From contig NC_068572.1 of assembly GCF_025698545.1 (NCBI RefSeq), forward strand, positions 1,116,001-1,180,000: 64,000 bases of DNA, in the 5' to 3' direction. Each line of letters starts with the position of its first letter. Position 1 is the first letter of the stretch. Position numbers and translations under genes: made by a program. The notes below the pieces were generated by a model. It saw only the letters and a program-made list of their open reading frames with translations, did not search any database and was not told the DNA's origin. This document shows positions 12,001 through 22,749 of the stretch, in pieces. Source of the stretch: Gossypium raimondii. Its lineage: Eukaryota > Streptophyta > Magnoliopsida > Malvales > Malvaceae.

Positions 12001-13068
12001 GAGGATATTCAGGTGTGGAGTGGAGAACTATCTGGTGAGTTTTCAGTACGTAGTGCGTATAAACTACTACAAGATGCTTCTACAGCTAATGACTACCTAT
12101 TACAGATCAAATAAGAAATTTTACAAAAATTATGGAGCCTACAATTGCCTTCAAAATTACAATTACAATCTGGAGGATTTCATGGGATTATATCCTCACT
12201 TTGGTAATCTCAGGTTGAGGAGGGTTAGTTCAACTGCCCGCTGTCCACGATGTTATTTTGGAGTAGAAGAGAGTCTTCATGTTTTCCGAGAGTGTCCTTT
12301 TACAAGAGAAGTGTGGCAAGCATTAAACTTAGCATGGGTCATAGAGAATACGAGTCAAAATACATGGGAGTGGCTAACTGGTTTTCAAGAACAAGAACAA
12401 TTACCAATTGTCGGCTTTTTCGCTATGCGTTATGGTTGATATGGTCCTTTAGAAACAAACTCATTCACGAGGGCAAAAATTCAACAGAAGGGATTAGCTC
12501 GAATATTCAAAGACATATGGTAGAATATGCGGAATAAATCCGAGAAGAAAAGCGAGAAAAAATTTTCAAGAGTCACAAGATACGTGAAAACGCATCGAGA
12601 ATATCGATCAAATTTGATGCAACATCGGATAGTAGAACCTTCAAATCATGACAGGACTAGTTGGTTGGGATATGAGGGAAATCATCGGTGATAAAAACGG
12701 TTATCCACAGAAATGTTCCCTCACCATTCGCAGCAGAGGCATATGCATGTTTAGAAGGCATGAAATTAGGGATTGCTTTAGGATCTCAGTCAATTAGAAT
12801 TATGGGAGACTCAAAAACCGTCATAAAGAAGAGCAAGGCGATATCAACAGATAAATCGGTAATAGGTGCCATTATTAAAGATATTCAGAACAAGAAATCC
12901 TTTTTTCAAGATCTTACTTTAAAACACATACATAGATCAGAGAATACACATGCACATGGTCTAGCAAAGAGAGCTCTCGCGAAAGAAGAAAACATTTACC
13001 TGATAGGAGAAGAACTGGACCGCCACATTTCAACCTTGGATGAAGATTGGCAAAGAAATCCGGATTGA
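9018..13068 (+). pseudogene. LINE ORF2: endonuclease, reverse transcriptase, RNase H (broken)
   Basis: The endonuclease starts MKILSWNVRGLGRQRTVRRL (9018) and continues to 9937 with a frameshift near 9500; FSDHCPLL is the conserved APE-type SDH motif. Reverse transcriptase (10149-11129) shows KAPGEDGFPALFYQKYW, FRPISLCNVLYKI, DEAQSAFVPGR, VKLDMSKAYDRVEW and RGLRQGYPLSPFLF. The catalytic box reads LLFLDD instead of the usual FADD, so one flanking residue is altered. From 11129 to 12540 fragments in changing frames include the CPRCYFGVEESLHVFRECPF zinc-binding part. RNase H-like sequence lies at 12688-13068 (SIRIMGDSKTVIK, HIHRSENTHAHGLAKRA). At least five frame breaks show that ORF2 is dead. 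Confidence 0.9.
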
Positions 13069-14824
13069 AGAATTGGGTGAAGGAGCAGCATCCAAAACAG
13101 ATAGCTTAATGAAGTTTAAATCTATGGGGAAGAGCTATCGACATAACAGATGGGACCTTGGAAATGACTCTTCAATAGCCTTTATGGTTTCCAGCTGTTT
13201 CTAATTAATGACTGGGATAGGTTTCATTCGGTAGATTTAATTTCAATTAATGCTTTTGTCTTTTTCCTTTTAATTTTCTAGCTTTTTGATTGACGTTTAT
13301 TGGGGGGTGTAATTTTATATTTGTTTAGGTTGAAAATTAGATTGGTTCTTTTCTGTTTGGTGCTTTGACTTAGGCCTTTGATTTGGGCTGATTGGATTAT
13401 TATTTTTTTTTTTTCTTTCATAATAAATACCCAGTCATTCTATCAAAAAAAAAAAAAGATCAAATAGGTTCATACATGTACCAACATGCATAAAGCTTCC
13501 GGTGGTTTCGGCGGCCTTCATGTAAACAGTCGTTTACTTATTCCGGTACCATACCCTGATCCGGCCGACGACTACACACTCCTCGTTGGCGATTTTTTCA
13601 ATAAAGGTCATAAAAGCTTAAAAAAGATTTTGGATAGTGGTCGTAACCTTGGTAGATGTGATGGTGTTCATCTTAATGGTAAAGTAGCCAAAGGTGATGG
13701 TAAAGATGAACCCCTTTTCACCATGGAAGCCGGCAAAACATATAAATACAGAATCTGTAATGTCGGACTTAAGACAGCAATTAATGTTCGGTTCCAAAAT
13801 CATCAAATGAAGCTTGTTGAAATGGAAGGTTCACATCCAATGCAAAATGAATATAAATCACTTGATGTTCATGTTGGTCAATGTTCTGCTGTTCTTGTTA
13901 AAGCCGACCAAGATCCTGAAGATTACCATGTTGTTGCTTCAACTAGGTTTACACGTCGGCAGGTCACTGCTACCGGTATAATACGGTATAAAAACGGGAA
14001 AGGACCAGCTTCGTCGGAGTTACCACCACCGCCGGTTGGTTGGGCTTGGTCACTTAATCAGTTTCGTACTTTCCGATGGAACTTAACAGCTAGTGCTGCT
14101 AGACCTAATCCACAAGGTTCATATAAATACGGTGCTATTAATATTACACGTACTATTAAATTGGCTAATACCGCCGGTGAAGTTGACGGTAAACTCCGAT
14201 ATGCTCTTCATGGTGTATCACATGATAATGAGTTTAAAACACCATTGAAATTAGCTGAATATTTCAATATTGTTAAGAAAGAATTCGAGTACGATACGAT
14301 CCCCGATAATCCTCCAGAGAAAACCGAGACGATCCAAGTAAAACCCATTGTTCTTAACATAACGCATCGGCACTTCGTCGAGATCATCTTCGAAAATCAC
14401 AAAACCGCTATCCAATCGTACCATTTATCCGGCTACTCCTTCGCCGTCGCGTAAGTTATCATTTCAATTGACTGACAAGGTGTTTTTCTGATGCTGCTTT
14501 GTTGATTTGGGTTCTTTCTGTAGCATCGAGACCGGAACATGGAGTCCGGAGAAAAGGAAGAATAATTACAACTTACTCGACGCAGTTAGCCGACACACGA
14601 TTCAAGTGTTTCCTAAATCGTGGGCGGCAATTCTCTTGACGTTCGACAACTGTGGGATGTGGAACATTAGGTCGGAGGTATGGGATAGGTTCTACCTCGG
14701 ACAACAACTCTACGTTAGTGTTCTTTCTCCGAACCTTTCGACAAAGGACGAGTACAATATCCCGGAGGACGCACAGCTTTGCGGCGATGTCATCGGCTTA
14801 CCCAAACCGAAACCATACACTTAG

Positions 14825-15916
14825 AAACAGTTAATCACTAACAGAAATAACCGTTTCGTATATATTTAATTTAAATATTTTTTCCCCAAGCATATGGTAA
14901 AATTGAGCTTTAGGACATTGAGGATCTAAAATTAATTAATTTTAAAAAAAAAAACCCAAAGTAGTGAAGAATAGGGTAGTGGAGTTTTTAGATTTCACAA
15001 GCACGGTGAAGAGGTTGACAAATGTCTTACAAGGATATAGTATGATATTAAAATAAAAAATATTTTTAAAAAATGAAACTCATGACAATATTTTATAATT
15101 GTTTGTGGAATAAAAAAAATTACATTGGATTATTATCCTATACAGTGGAGTAAAAAAAAACTTCATAAACTGGTCTACGTTGATGCCATTTGTTTTTAAT
15201 ATGGTTGAGTTATTTCGAATTTTGAAAATTTTGACTTACTTTTATTTGGATTAATTTTGGGATAAAGTCATTTTTTTTTGTATCAATTATGGGTTTGGAT
15301 TGTTTCGGATTCATATGATTCGAGTTTAACGTTAAAGATTTTTTTAGTTGAGTCATTATAACTTCAAATCATCTTGAGTTCAAACTGAACATGTTTGAAT
15401 CAAATTAGACTCTAAATAAACTTCGTCGAGTTAATTAAATCGAGTTGATAAAAATTAAATTAACATTGATTGAGTCAATATCATAGTTGTGTACTTATAC
15501 TTAATCTCTCTAATTTTACATCAATATGAGTTTCTTTTTATGAAAAATTCTGTAATATTTAATATGTAAATTACCATAACAAGTGGAATCAATTAGGTAA
15601 ATTTATTAAACATGATTAATTGAATTTTCACGTGAAATTAACTATATATCCGAATTAACAATAAAATAAAGACGAAATTATAGAAGATTAAAGAAATTAA
15701 ATCTCAAATTTCAACATAGTAAAAGGACCAAAACCGGAATTATACCATAAACATTTTCATAGTCTATATATGAATACACACTTATGACAAAAAAACAACA
15801 AACATATGATGAACTGATAATGACATAAATTGTAATAAAAAAACAATACAAGAATACATCAACCAATTACATTTTCTAACATAATCAAAGCAATATGAAT
15901 CAATTAAACAACCTGT
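14825..15916. other. AT-rich gap between convergent genes
   Basis: This is the shared 3' side of the SKS-like pseudogene (+) and the glycosyltransferase gene (-). It is AT-rich with A and T runs. Nothing coding, repeated or structured was recognised. It must contain the 3' UTR of the glycosyltransferase gene at its right end (about 15700-15916). Confidence 0.5.
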
Positions 15917-17965
15917 TCAACATGTATTAATTCCATCTTTGCAATCTTTAGTCAGATTATAAAAGGTTTCAACACGAGTTTTCGCTCGATAAAGTACCTC
16001 GGTATCCACAACAGCTCTCATGTAACCATCGAACTCGACCGGTTTCCCGCCGTTAAGCAACGTCGTCTCGTTGTACCACTCGCTCCCCACGTTCCACAAT
16101 TCCTTATAATCATCAAGCAAATGAACCTTGTAATGTGACCTCAAGTTATCGAAGTAATTGTAGAACGGCTCGTTTGTCGCAACGTAAAGGTTCCTCCACG
16201 GTTGAACCATTTGTTGAAGCTTGGTTAAGATTGCGTTAGGGGAGGTATCGGAATCCAGATTCGGCCAAAGTTGTTTGTTTTGTGCTTTTTCACCACGGAT
16301 GACGTGAATAGCGTCGAAATCCCAATCCATACGTCCGCTTATCTCGGTTACGATGTTCATCAATCGTTTCGATTTCCATATTGTATGCCACGGTCTGTGA
16401 ATGTACTTAGCAGCTTGCCCTTCACATACTCTATACCAATAATTATCAGGCTCTGGTCCATCAAATTGTCTCCATATGATTGTGCTTTTATCCTTTTTGA
16501 GTTGCATTGGTGTCGTTTTATAGCTCTTTATCTTCTTCAATGGTACTTTTCTTTTATGACCTTTATCCCATTTCTTCCAATCTCGTAAAAACTCAATTTC
16601 TTCCACAACGGACGCAGTTTCTTTAAGATGCTCGAAGTCGAAATAAAACCGGAAATCTTTGCCTTCTTCGTCTTTATGACTCGAACTATGAGTTGCCGAT
16701 AAACACATGTTTAAATCCATCACAAATGTTCTATTCAAATAAATAGCTTCCCCTAAACCACATAAGAAACTCCATAAGTAATGGTTCATTCCCTTACAAT
16801 AATCTCCTCCTCTTGCATAATACAAATACTTCCCTTTCCTAAAGTTTGTTTCCAGTAAAGTCGGGATTGTATCGTTTATCTCTTCATCACGTATCGGTCG
16901 AGTGAACTTCGGGTTAGGCCGAATCCAAGGTCGTCGAGCGTTGATTCCCGAATGCCAACGGCCTGTATGGATCACTCTGTAAGTACAATTCACTCCGATC
17001 CCAAACTCGAACCTTCTAAAATCTCTGTACTTTCTCCAAGATCTTTCCTTTTTGTTCCGAAACCTCCAAGCAACATCGCATTCATCCGGTTTCGAGCCGT
17101 TGACCGGTGTTTGATACTCCAAAATCACAATGGACTTGAAAGTTTTTGAATTGAATTTCTTGATTGCGAGTAAAACCCGTGGATCTGAACAATTCACGTG
17201 TTTTAACTCCTCACAATCGGATTTTGGGGTTTTTGCTTCGGTTTCAACAATGGGAGTGGGTGCCAAAGCAGGGGACGTTGCCGGAGCTGGAGCCAGACCG
17301 GTTCTGACCACCGAATCGTTGGTTTTAGTAACAGGATTGGGTGCTAAAGCAGGGGACATTGCCGGAGCTGGTGAAGATTTGCTTTCTTCACCGGATTTAA
17401 CAACCGAATCATTGGTTTTAGTAACCGGATTGGGTGCTACAACAGGGGACATAGCTGGAGCCAGCGAAGAAACCGAATCCTTACTGGTTTTTACAACAGA
17501 ATCATTGGTTGCTAAAACAGGGGGAATTGCCGGAGCCGGCGAAGAAACAGAATCCTCACCGGTTTTTACAACGGAATCATTGGTTGCTAATGCAGGGGGA
17601 ATTGCCGGAGCCGGCGAAGAAATAGAATCCTCACCGGTTTTAACAATGGAATCATCGGTTTCAGTAATGGGATTAGGTGCTAAAGCAGGGGGAATCGCCG
17701 GAACCGGCGAAGAAACCAAATCTTCACCGGTTTTAACAATGGAATCATCGATTTTAAAAGTGGCATTTTCAGTTTGAGTGAAGAGCTTGGTTAAAGAAGG
17801 AGCTGATTCCAGCCATGGATCTGGTGGTTGATAAGTGATAGCAATGGCTGTAAATATAAGAACCGACAACACAAAAACAGAGAAACAGAGATTACTAATC
17901 AATTTGATCAGATTTTGACCGATTGGCTCAGTGTTTAACTCTGATTCTTTTGTGGGTTTCCTCAT
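15917..17965 (-). CDS. Type II membrane glycosyltransferase-like protein (O-fucosyltransferase-like)
   Basis: Single exon, 682 aa, starting at the ATG at 17965. A short basic cytoplasmic tail is followed by one membrane segment (about residues 23-44), the layout of a Golgi type II enzyme. Residues 73-240 are a stem of six degenerate repeats, each starting [ND]DS[IV]V[KR][TS] and continuing into Ser/Pro/Ala runs such as SSPAPAIPP. The globular part (about 250-682) holds YYARGGDYCKGMNHYLWSFL, LNRTFVMDLNMCLS and WDFDAIHVIRGEKAQNKQLW, plus several N-glycosylation sequons. I recognise this as the plant family annotated as O-fucosyltransferase-like or as 'calcium ion binding/plant protein'. Activity and substrate are not evident from sequence. 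The frame is intact and has no intron. Confidence 0.88.
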   Translation of the reverse strand: MRKPTKESELNTEPIGQNLIKLISNLCFSVFVLSVLIFTAIAITYQPPDPWLESAPSLTKLFTQTENATFKIDDSIVKTGEDLVSSPVPAIPPALAPNPITETDDSIVKTGEDSISSPAPAIPPALATNDSVVKTGEDSVSSPAPAIPPVLATNDSVVKTSKDSVSSLAPAMSPVVAPNPVTKTNDSVVKSGEESKSSPAPAMSPALAPNPVTKTNDSVVRTGLAPAPATSPALAPTPIVETEAKTPKSDCEELKHVNCSDPRVLLAIKKFNSKTFKSIVILEYQTPVNGSKPDECDVAWRFRNKKERSWRKYRDFRRFEFGIGVNCTYRVIHTGRWHSGINARRPWIRPNPKFTRPIRDEEINDTIPTLLETNFRKGKYLYYARGGDYCKGMNHYLWSFLCGLGEAIYLNRTFVMDLNMCLSATHSSSHKDEEGKDFRFYFDFEHLKETASVVEEIEFLRDWKKWDKGHKRKVPLKKIKSYKTTPMQLKKDKSTIIWRQFDGPEPDNYWYRVCEGQAAKYIHRPWHTIWKSKRLMNIVTEISGRMDWDFDAIHVIRGEKAQNKQLWPNLDSDTSPNAILTKLQQMVQPWRNLYVATNEPFYNYFDNLRSHYKVHLLDDYKELWNVGSEWYNETTLLNGGKPVEFDGYMRAVVDTEVLYRAKTRVETFYNLTKDCKDGINTC

Positions 17966-18597
17966 TTTTCAAAACCCAATTTCAAAAACTAATCAGATCT
18001 CAAAATAAATCAACCAAACAAACAGAATTTGATCACTAAATAATGGGGTTTTGCTTGTTTTTGAAAACCCAGTAGTAGAAACTAAATAGATCTTATGACA
18101 GTAAATGAATTAGAGAAAAAAAAGAAGAAGAAGCTTACATGTGAATGTTGAATGGGGTTTAGCTTTGCTTGAAACCCAAATTAAAGAAGTAACCAGTTGC
18201 TGTCTTTTGAAGAAGAAAAATGGTGTTTGGCAAGAGAGAAAATGAGAGAAAAAAATGGCAACCGACAGTGGGGGGAGGGGGGGACAATGATTTTAAGCTG
18301 AAAGTGTGGTGTGGGTTCGTTGTCAAAAAGACTTTGAGTTGAAGCTAAATGATGATATGCTGTTGCAGAATCAGTTGTTTATACTTCACTTTCTTACATA
18401 ATCACAACAAAAACAAGAACTTATTTTTTGGACATGTTTGATGATCTGCAAAATGTTTGTTTAATTGTAATTTTCAACAAGCAAAAAAGATTCTTTTAAC
18501 ATAAAAAATTGTTTTTTTTTTTAAGTTATTTGTTTGAATAATTCAATTTGTCGGTAGGGTTCAACTAGCCTTTAACCTTGCATCAAAATTATAAAAA
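17966..18597. other. Glycosyltransferase 5' flank and PTC52 copy 1 3' flank
   Basis: The right flank of the glycosyltransferase ATG has a purine/pyrimidine-rich leader (GAAAAAAAAGAAGAAGAAGC near 18115-18140), which on the minus strand is a CT-rich 5' UTR. A G-rich run (GGGGGGAGGGGGGGAC, 18269-18284) lies about 310 bp upstream of the ATG. No clear TATA box was assigned. The part nearest 18597 is the 3' UTR of the next minus-strand gene. Confidence 0.4.
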
Positions 18598-21296
18598 TTA
18601 TACAAAAGCATGATTATAATCATGATAATGGAAATTTTTGTAGATGAACTGAGCCAACCATTTTGAAGCTGCAAAACAAATGATAGCCATTGATACCATT
18701 GTTGATTTAGCCACCATTGATATCATGTTCTGCTTTGTCACAGCAACGATCCCAATCGAAATAACCGACATGGTTTGTAGCATTACTTCAAGTGTCTTAA
18801 GACCTTTATGTGCTGTACTGCAACTCTTACAACTCACCACATGAGTCCAATACCTGCACAAATAATGTTAGTATCGAAGACCCATACTTCAAGAAAAGTT
18901 AAAGCCGGAAAAAGTTATTGTTGGGAGGGAGAACCCTTCACAATGTTATGGAATTATCCTCAGATTGTATCGGGGTTTTCTCAACAATGTCAAGGTATTG
19001 TTTCAAAGCGCTCTCCCTTCGTGAACCGTGCACGGCTCTTGATGGAGGCTAGAGACAACTCGAGGACAAGGGTTAGGCCAATTGTCTTGAGACTTTAAAA
19101 ACTTCTCCCTAAAGAGTCAGTTCCCCTCATTACCTGTCCATCAGTTGCTCTCTAGGAGGAGATGGAGGAAGAGCTCCGCTAAACTTCCCTTTCCAATCAA
19201 CCGTGCCACCGCCATACTTGTTCAACCACCTTCGGAAGCCAACCACAAAGGCATCTGACTTTGTAGGCACAAAACAAGCTTCTTGCCAATTGGTAGCTTC
19301 AAGTTCCATTACCTTATGCTCCTATAAGAAGAAATAAGGTGTCAACTTGCATAAATATGGGTGCGTTGATATCTCTATTCTTATGTCCAAATATGCATCA
19401 TGCACAAGTACTTATTAAAAGAAGAGGACGAAGAAAAAGAATCACCTGAACATGAAGAAGATACAAATCAGAATCCAAAATCAAGTTTTGTCCAATGTGA
19501 AACATCCATCTTGGAACAATCTTGTCAATCCAAACACCAAAGTTCTTTGGGAAAGACCAAATAAGTCTACTTTTACCCGGACTAACCGGAATACACATAA
19601 AAACTAAACAAAGTCTTCGATTTGACTGCAAAATTATAGTATCTAAGTAAAAACCAATTCGACCTACCGATCCAGTCTGAATAAATAGCAATATAGTAAA
19701 ATGAATGTCAAACCTTTTCGGTTTCGGATATTGCAGATCCATTTCGTTGATCAACATCAATAAAAGCATGATAGATGCAAGGTGCAATAAAGTAAGAACA
19801 ACCCCAATCTTGTTTTCCATTGAAACCATTTATATCCAATTTCTCAACTTTCATACCAAGTGGACTACCCCCTTCTCTATCTACCTTCACTGTGAATCAA
19901 AATGTTACAAATTTTAGATACACGAATTCGATATCTCAAAATAACATCAATAACTTCTTACCTTTAGGGGTCGGATTGGATATTAATCCGTAATGTGCAT
20001 ACGGAAGATGAGCAGGATCCATAAGATTTTCAATCAACACCTCGTACCTGAAAACACAGTTAGTTTCTCGAACACATTTCAATTTGTGTAGGCTATATTA
20101 CTAACTCTTAGTTTTTCTTGAAGTACCCGAAAGGAAATTCTCTGTTTCCCATTGGCCCTGAAAATGAAGGATCATCCAAGACAGGAATGTAAGGAGGTTT
20201 TTTCTTCATTATAATATCTTTGTATTGAGGATCAGCATTAGGCCAAACCCACACAATATCATGTTGCACAGTGCTTGGATAAACAGTCACACATGCTTCC
20301 TTGAATGTATGGACCTGCAAATTTGAAAACCAAAGTTAAATAAGAGTAACATTTTTAGGTAAAAGTATTATGAAGGTCTTTGTATTAGGAATAAGATTAC
20401 ATTCCGTCTTTTCTATTAAAAAATGAGCAAACTAATCCCTATACGTTAAAATGTCATCTATTTGTACTATTAAAAACTAGGTGATTGATAGAATGACCAA
20501 ATGGTGAAATGTGACATGTTACATCTGCCTTGTGTTGATGTACAATGAGGAGTTTTTAACGGTAGAATTGGATGGAATTTTTAATAGAAAAGATTAGTTT
20601 GCTCTTTGATGTAACGTATAGAGACCAATTTATCTATTTTTGAGTAGGGAGGACAAAATGCAATCTAATTCTCTAGTACAATAGCCTACATGGTACTTTT
20701 ATCACTTTTTATACAATATGATTACAAAATCAAAAAAAGGTTACCGGTGGTCCATCTAGGGGGGCTTGAGGGATGAGTTTACAATCACCATTTCCATTGA
20801 AACACCAACCATGGTACACACATTGTAATCTCCCCCACTGATCAATTCTTCCATCAGATAAAGGAGCTAATCTATGGGGACAAGTATCATCAAACACTTT
20901 CCATTCATTCTCATTCCTATCCCACCACACCACTAGGTCAAGTCCCAATACTTTCTTAGCATGGGGTACCCTCTTATCCAAATCACATATTGGCATCACC
21001 GGGAACCAATGTGAGTACCAATCGAATCTCTTTTTCTCGCGACCATCAGCCTCAAGTTCCAGCATAGGTGGCTCAATGGACTCCATTGTTGATGCCGGGG
21101 ATGATGATAACATCATAAACAACCTCGATTTCGATCCATTTCTTTCAAACAATGTGAAAGATGAATCGAACACAATTAATTTTAACTTTAAATGGTGAAA
21201 GATGGGTTTAGGAAATTGGGTTTTGTTTCTTCTTGTTGTTGTTGAAATGTATGGTGGATGAATAAGGGTAGAAGAAGAAGCTCTAAGAACATCCAT
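18598..21296 (-). CDS. PTC52: PTC52-like chloroplast Rieske oxygenase, copy 1
   Basis: Seven exons on the minus strand: 21296-20745, 20314-20127, 20047-19962, 19889-19714, 19625-19446, 19321-19134 and 18853-18598. All are GT-AG with consistent phases; total 541 aa. An N-terminal transit-peptide-like region (about 1-75, Ser/Thr-rich) precedes a Rieske [2Fe-2S] site, CPHRLAP...CVYHGW (C139, H141, C159, H162). The mononuclear iron site is [12 protein letters not shown] in exon 3. Near the C-terminus a CxxC (SCKSC) is followed by two hydrophobic helices. This is the order in PTC52/ACD1-like proteins, relatives of pheophorbide a oxygenase and TIC55, at the plastid envelope. PTC52 has been linked to protochlorophyllide-dependent import and oxygenation. 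Copy 1 differs from copies 2 and 3 in VPHAKKV (A for G), Q instead of E at the end of exon 5, and a MITE in intron 1. It appears intact. Confidence 0.93.
20358..20703. repeat. MITE in PTC52 copy 1 intron 1 (GGTAAAAGTACC family)
   Basis: About 346 bp with long inverted ends: left GGTAAAAGTATTATGAAGG, right (reverse complement) GATAAAAGTACCATGTAGG, complementary for about 90 bp. It includes the family markers CTAATCCCTATACGTTA and GGACAAAATGCAATCTAA. The target duplication is not clean. It is absent from the corresponding introns of copies 2 and 3, so it inserted after that duplication or was lost there. Confidence 0.7.
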
Positions 21297-21369
21297 GGCT
21301 GACTATCTTCCTTTTTTTTCCTTCGGCTTTCAACACTCACTGGTTCTTCAAAGCTAATATCCATGTATC

Positions 21370-21390
21370 ATTCATTATATATACTAGTTC
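21370..21390 (-). promoter_or_regulatory. Candidate TATA box of PTC52 copy 1
   Basis: ATTATATATACTA (plus strand about 21374-21386) reads as TAGTATATATAAT on the minus strand, some 80 bp upstream of the ATG at 21296. Spacing and sequence suit a plant TATA box. No other cis-elements were identified. It is a weak call because the surroundings are AT-rich. Confidence 0.35.
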
Positions 21391-21679
21391 CATGCATGCA
21401 TACATCAACTTATGGTAATTAACAATATACATAAGGTAAACACATACATATTAACCAAATATGTGTATACATATATAAATATTAACCTAATATATATTAC
21501 GGTAATTATGGTAACAATATCTATATAATGCTATATATTAGGATAATTACGGTACTTAGTAATTATGGTAACAATATCTAACACCCAATTTTTTTCCATT
21601 TTACAAAGTTTTATTTAAAAAATAAACACATTATAGTTTTTAACACGTGTTACATTTCATTTAAACAACTTATTTTTGT

Positions 21680-21777
21680 TGATTGAGTCTTAGATCGTTT
21701 GACATGAATATTGTTAACAATGCAAGAAGACATGGGTTTAAATGCGTTAAAATATATTATCATCTTATTGTGAAACG
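21680..21777 (+). repeat. Degenerate tRNA-derived SINE
   Basis: GATTGAGTCTTAGATCGTTT resembles the A box of a pol III promoter, and CATGGGTTTAAATGCG, about 35 bp later, the B box. The same layout appears, better preserved, at 32007 and 38364, with a following CATCTTATTG/ATCCTCCTATT tail. The B box here is mutated, so it is probably silent. Confidence 0.45.
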
Positions 21778-22106
21778 TATTTTGTTAACCACCCCATTTT
21801 ACTTAATCGAGGTTGAATGAGTAAATTGTTTTCTTGTTATTTTATTTTGTTCAACTGAATTAATTTTGTATACTCTTTATATTTATCGCTTTATTTATGG
21901 TTAACTGGTATTAATAAATTATGTAGTTTGTGAGTTAAGTCAATTGGTTGAAGCCATTCGCATGCTTTCCCGTGAGTTCAATATCTAAAATATTTCATAA
22001 CGAATTTATCTCATTATAATTATTACATCACAATGATATTAATCACATAAATTTGTCATTGTGATCACTCTTTTCAGCTTCTTGATGAACAATTTTTTTT
22101 TTTTTT

Positions 22107-22235
22107 ACATTACCCTTTACATAATCTTGTTCTAGCAAAAACTTTGTAAGCCTTTCATACTAAGCCCATAAGGTTTGCTTCAAGCCATATAAGGCCTTAG
22201 TGAGCTTATAAATACTTATAACTTGAAATACGTTC
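22107..22235 (-). pseudogene. Ty1/copia reverse transcriptase fragment
   Basis: The minus-strand translation reads YKLTKALYGLKQTLWA-stop-YERLTKFLLEQDYVKG, the conserved copia reverse transcriptase block (KALYGLKQAPRAWYERL in intact elements), with an in-frame stop in place of W. No LTRs or other domains are near. The sequence from 22236 to 22749 shows nothing further that I recognise, apart from poly-A and the 3' UTR of PTC52 copy 2. Confidence 0.7.
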
Positions 22236-22749
22236 AAAACATCAAACATAAATATCTTCTTACCTTTTCATCAACGGAAAAGAGAATGGATGGGCAAGGA
22301 TTGATGTTATAAATGGCATTCACTTTCACACTCATTCGAAGTGTCATCCACCAAGCAATCGATCAAACCCCTAACAATTGTTCCATGTTGAGGTTTTGTC
22401 CCCAGCTTCACTCAGAGCAATGTACAGTTCATGAAGGGAGGAGCTTTGGTTGGTGGAGATACAACCTATAATAGCTCATGAGACAGGTGTTTGTATTGCG
22501 CGTAACATTAATTATAGAGAATGCGTGCGGGAGAATTCAAACCACCAACAACTTAAAGAGAACATTCGATTGGTGCAAGCGATTCGATTTGAGAAGGCTA
22601 TACAATAATGATTTTAACAGCTCAATGATTTTGTAACTCTTTTTTAATAAAATTTTGGTATAGGAAAAAAAAAAAGAAGTGTTGAACTAGATTTAACCCT
22701 GCATACAAAGTAAAGGGTGTCATATTCTCATCAAATAACACAAAATCTT

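Larger units (their letters stand above)
8294..13453 (+). mobile_element. L1-type LINE with 17-bp target-site duplication
   Basis: This is a non-LTR retrotransposon in the same orientation as the host gene. The sequence AAAAGATCAAATAGGTT occurs at 8277-8293 and again at 13454-13470, directly after a 13-A tail (13445-13457), as expected from target-primed reverse transcription. In order it contains an ORF1 C-terminal part with a zinc knuckle, an APE-type endonuclease, a reverse transcriptase, a Cys/His zf-RVT region and an RNase H domain. ORF1 lacks its N-terminal start, so the copy is 5' truncated. Several frameshifts and stops make it inactive. An AATAAATA signal lies near 13422. Confidence 0.93.
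7148..14824 (+). pseudogene. SKU5/NTP303-like multicopper-oxidase-like pseudogene, split by a LINE
   Basis: Exons are 7148-7395, 8182-8293 continuing at 13471-14450, and 14524-14824. The N-terminus is a signal peptide (MAVLMLTLFLCLMTGSVFVV) followed by the first cupredoxin domain. The later part contains HKASGGFGG, NVRFQNHQMKLVEMEG and, at the C-terminus, SWAAILLTFDNCGMWNIRSE, as in pollen-type SKS/NTP303 (L-ascorbate-oxidase homologue) proteins. These are secreted, often GPI- or wall-associated, and usually lack copper ligands. Lesions: a one-base deletion near 8232 shifts exon 2 (after W-Q-D-G-T-G); a second frameshift or short deletion near 13481 gives an in-frame TAA before M-H-K-A-S-G; and a LINE sits at 8294-13453. 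After 13486 the frame is open to the stop, so the decay is fairly recent or the 3' part was spared. Confidence 0.9.

Noticed and set aside
13618..13806. 62-codon minus-strand frame in the SKS-like gene
   Set aside because: Shadow of the well-supported plus-strand cupredoxin coding sequence.
17130..17777. 215-codon plus-strand open frame
   Set aside because: It is the antisense of the repeated stem of the glycosyltransferase gene. The repeats keep the opposite strand open, and the translation (Gly/Ala/Glu repeats) matches no family.
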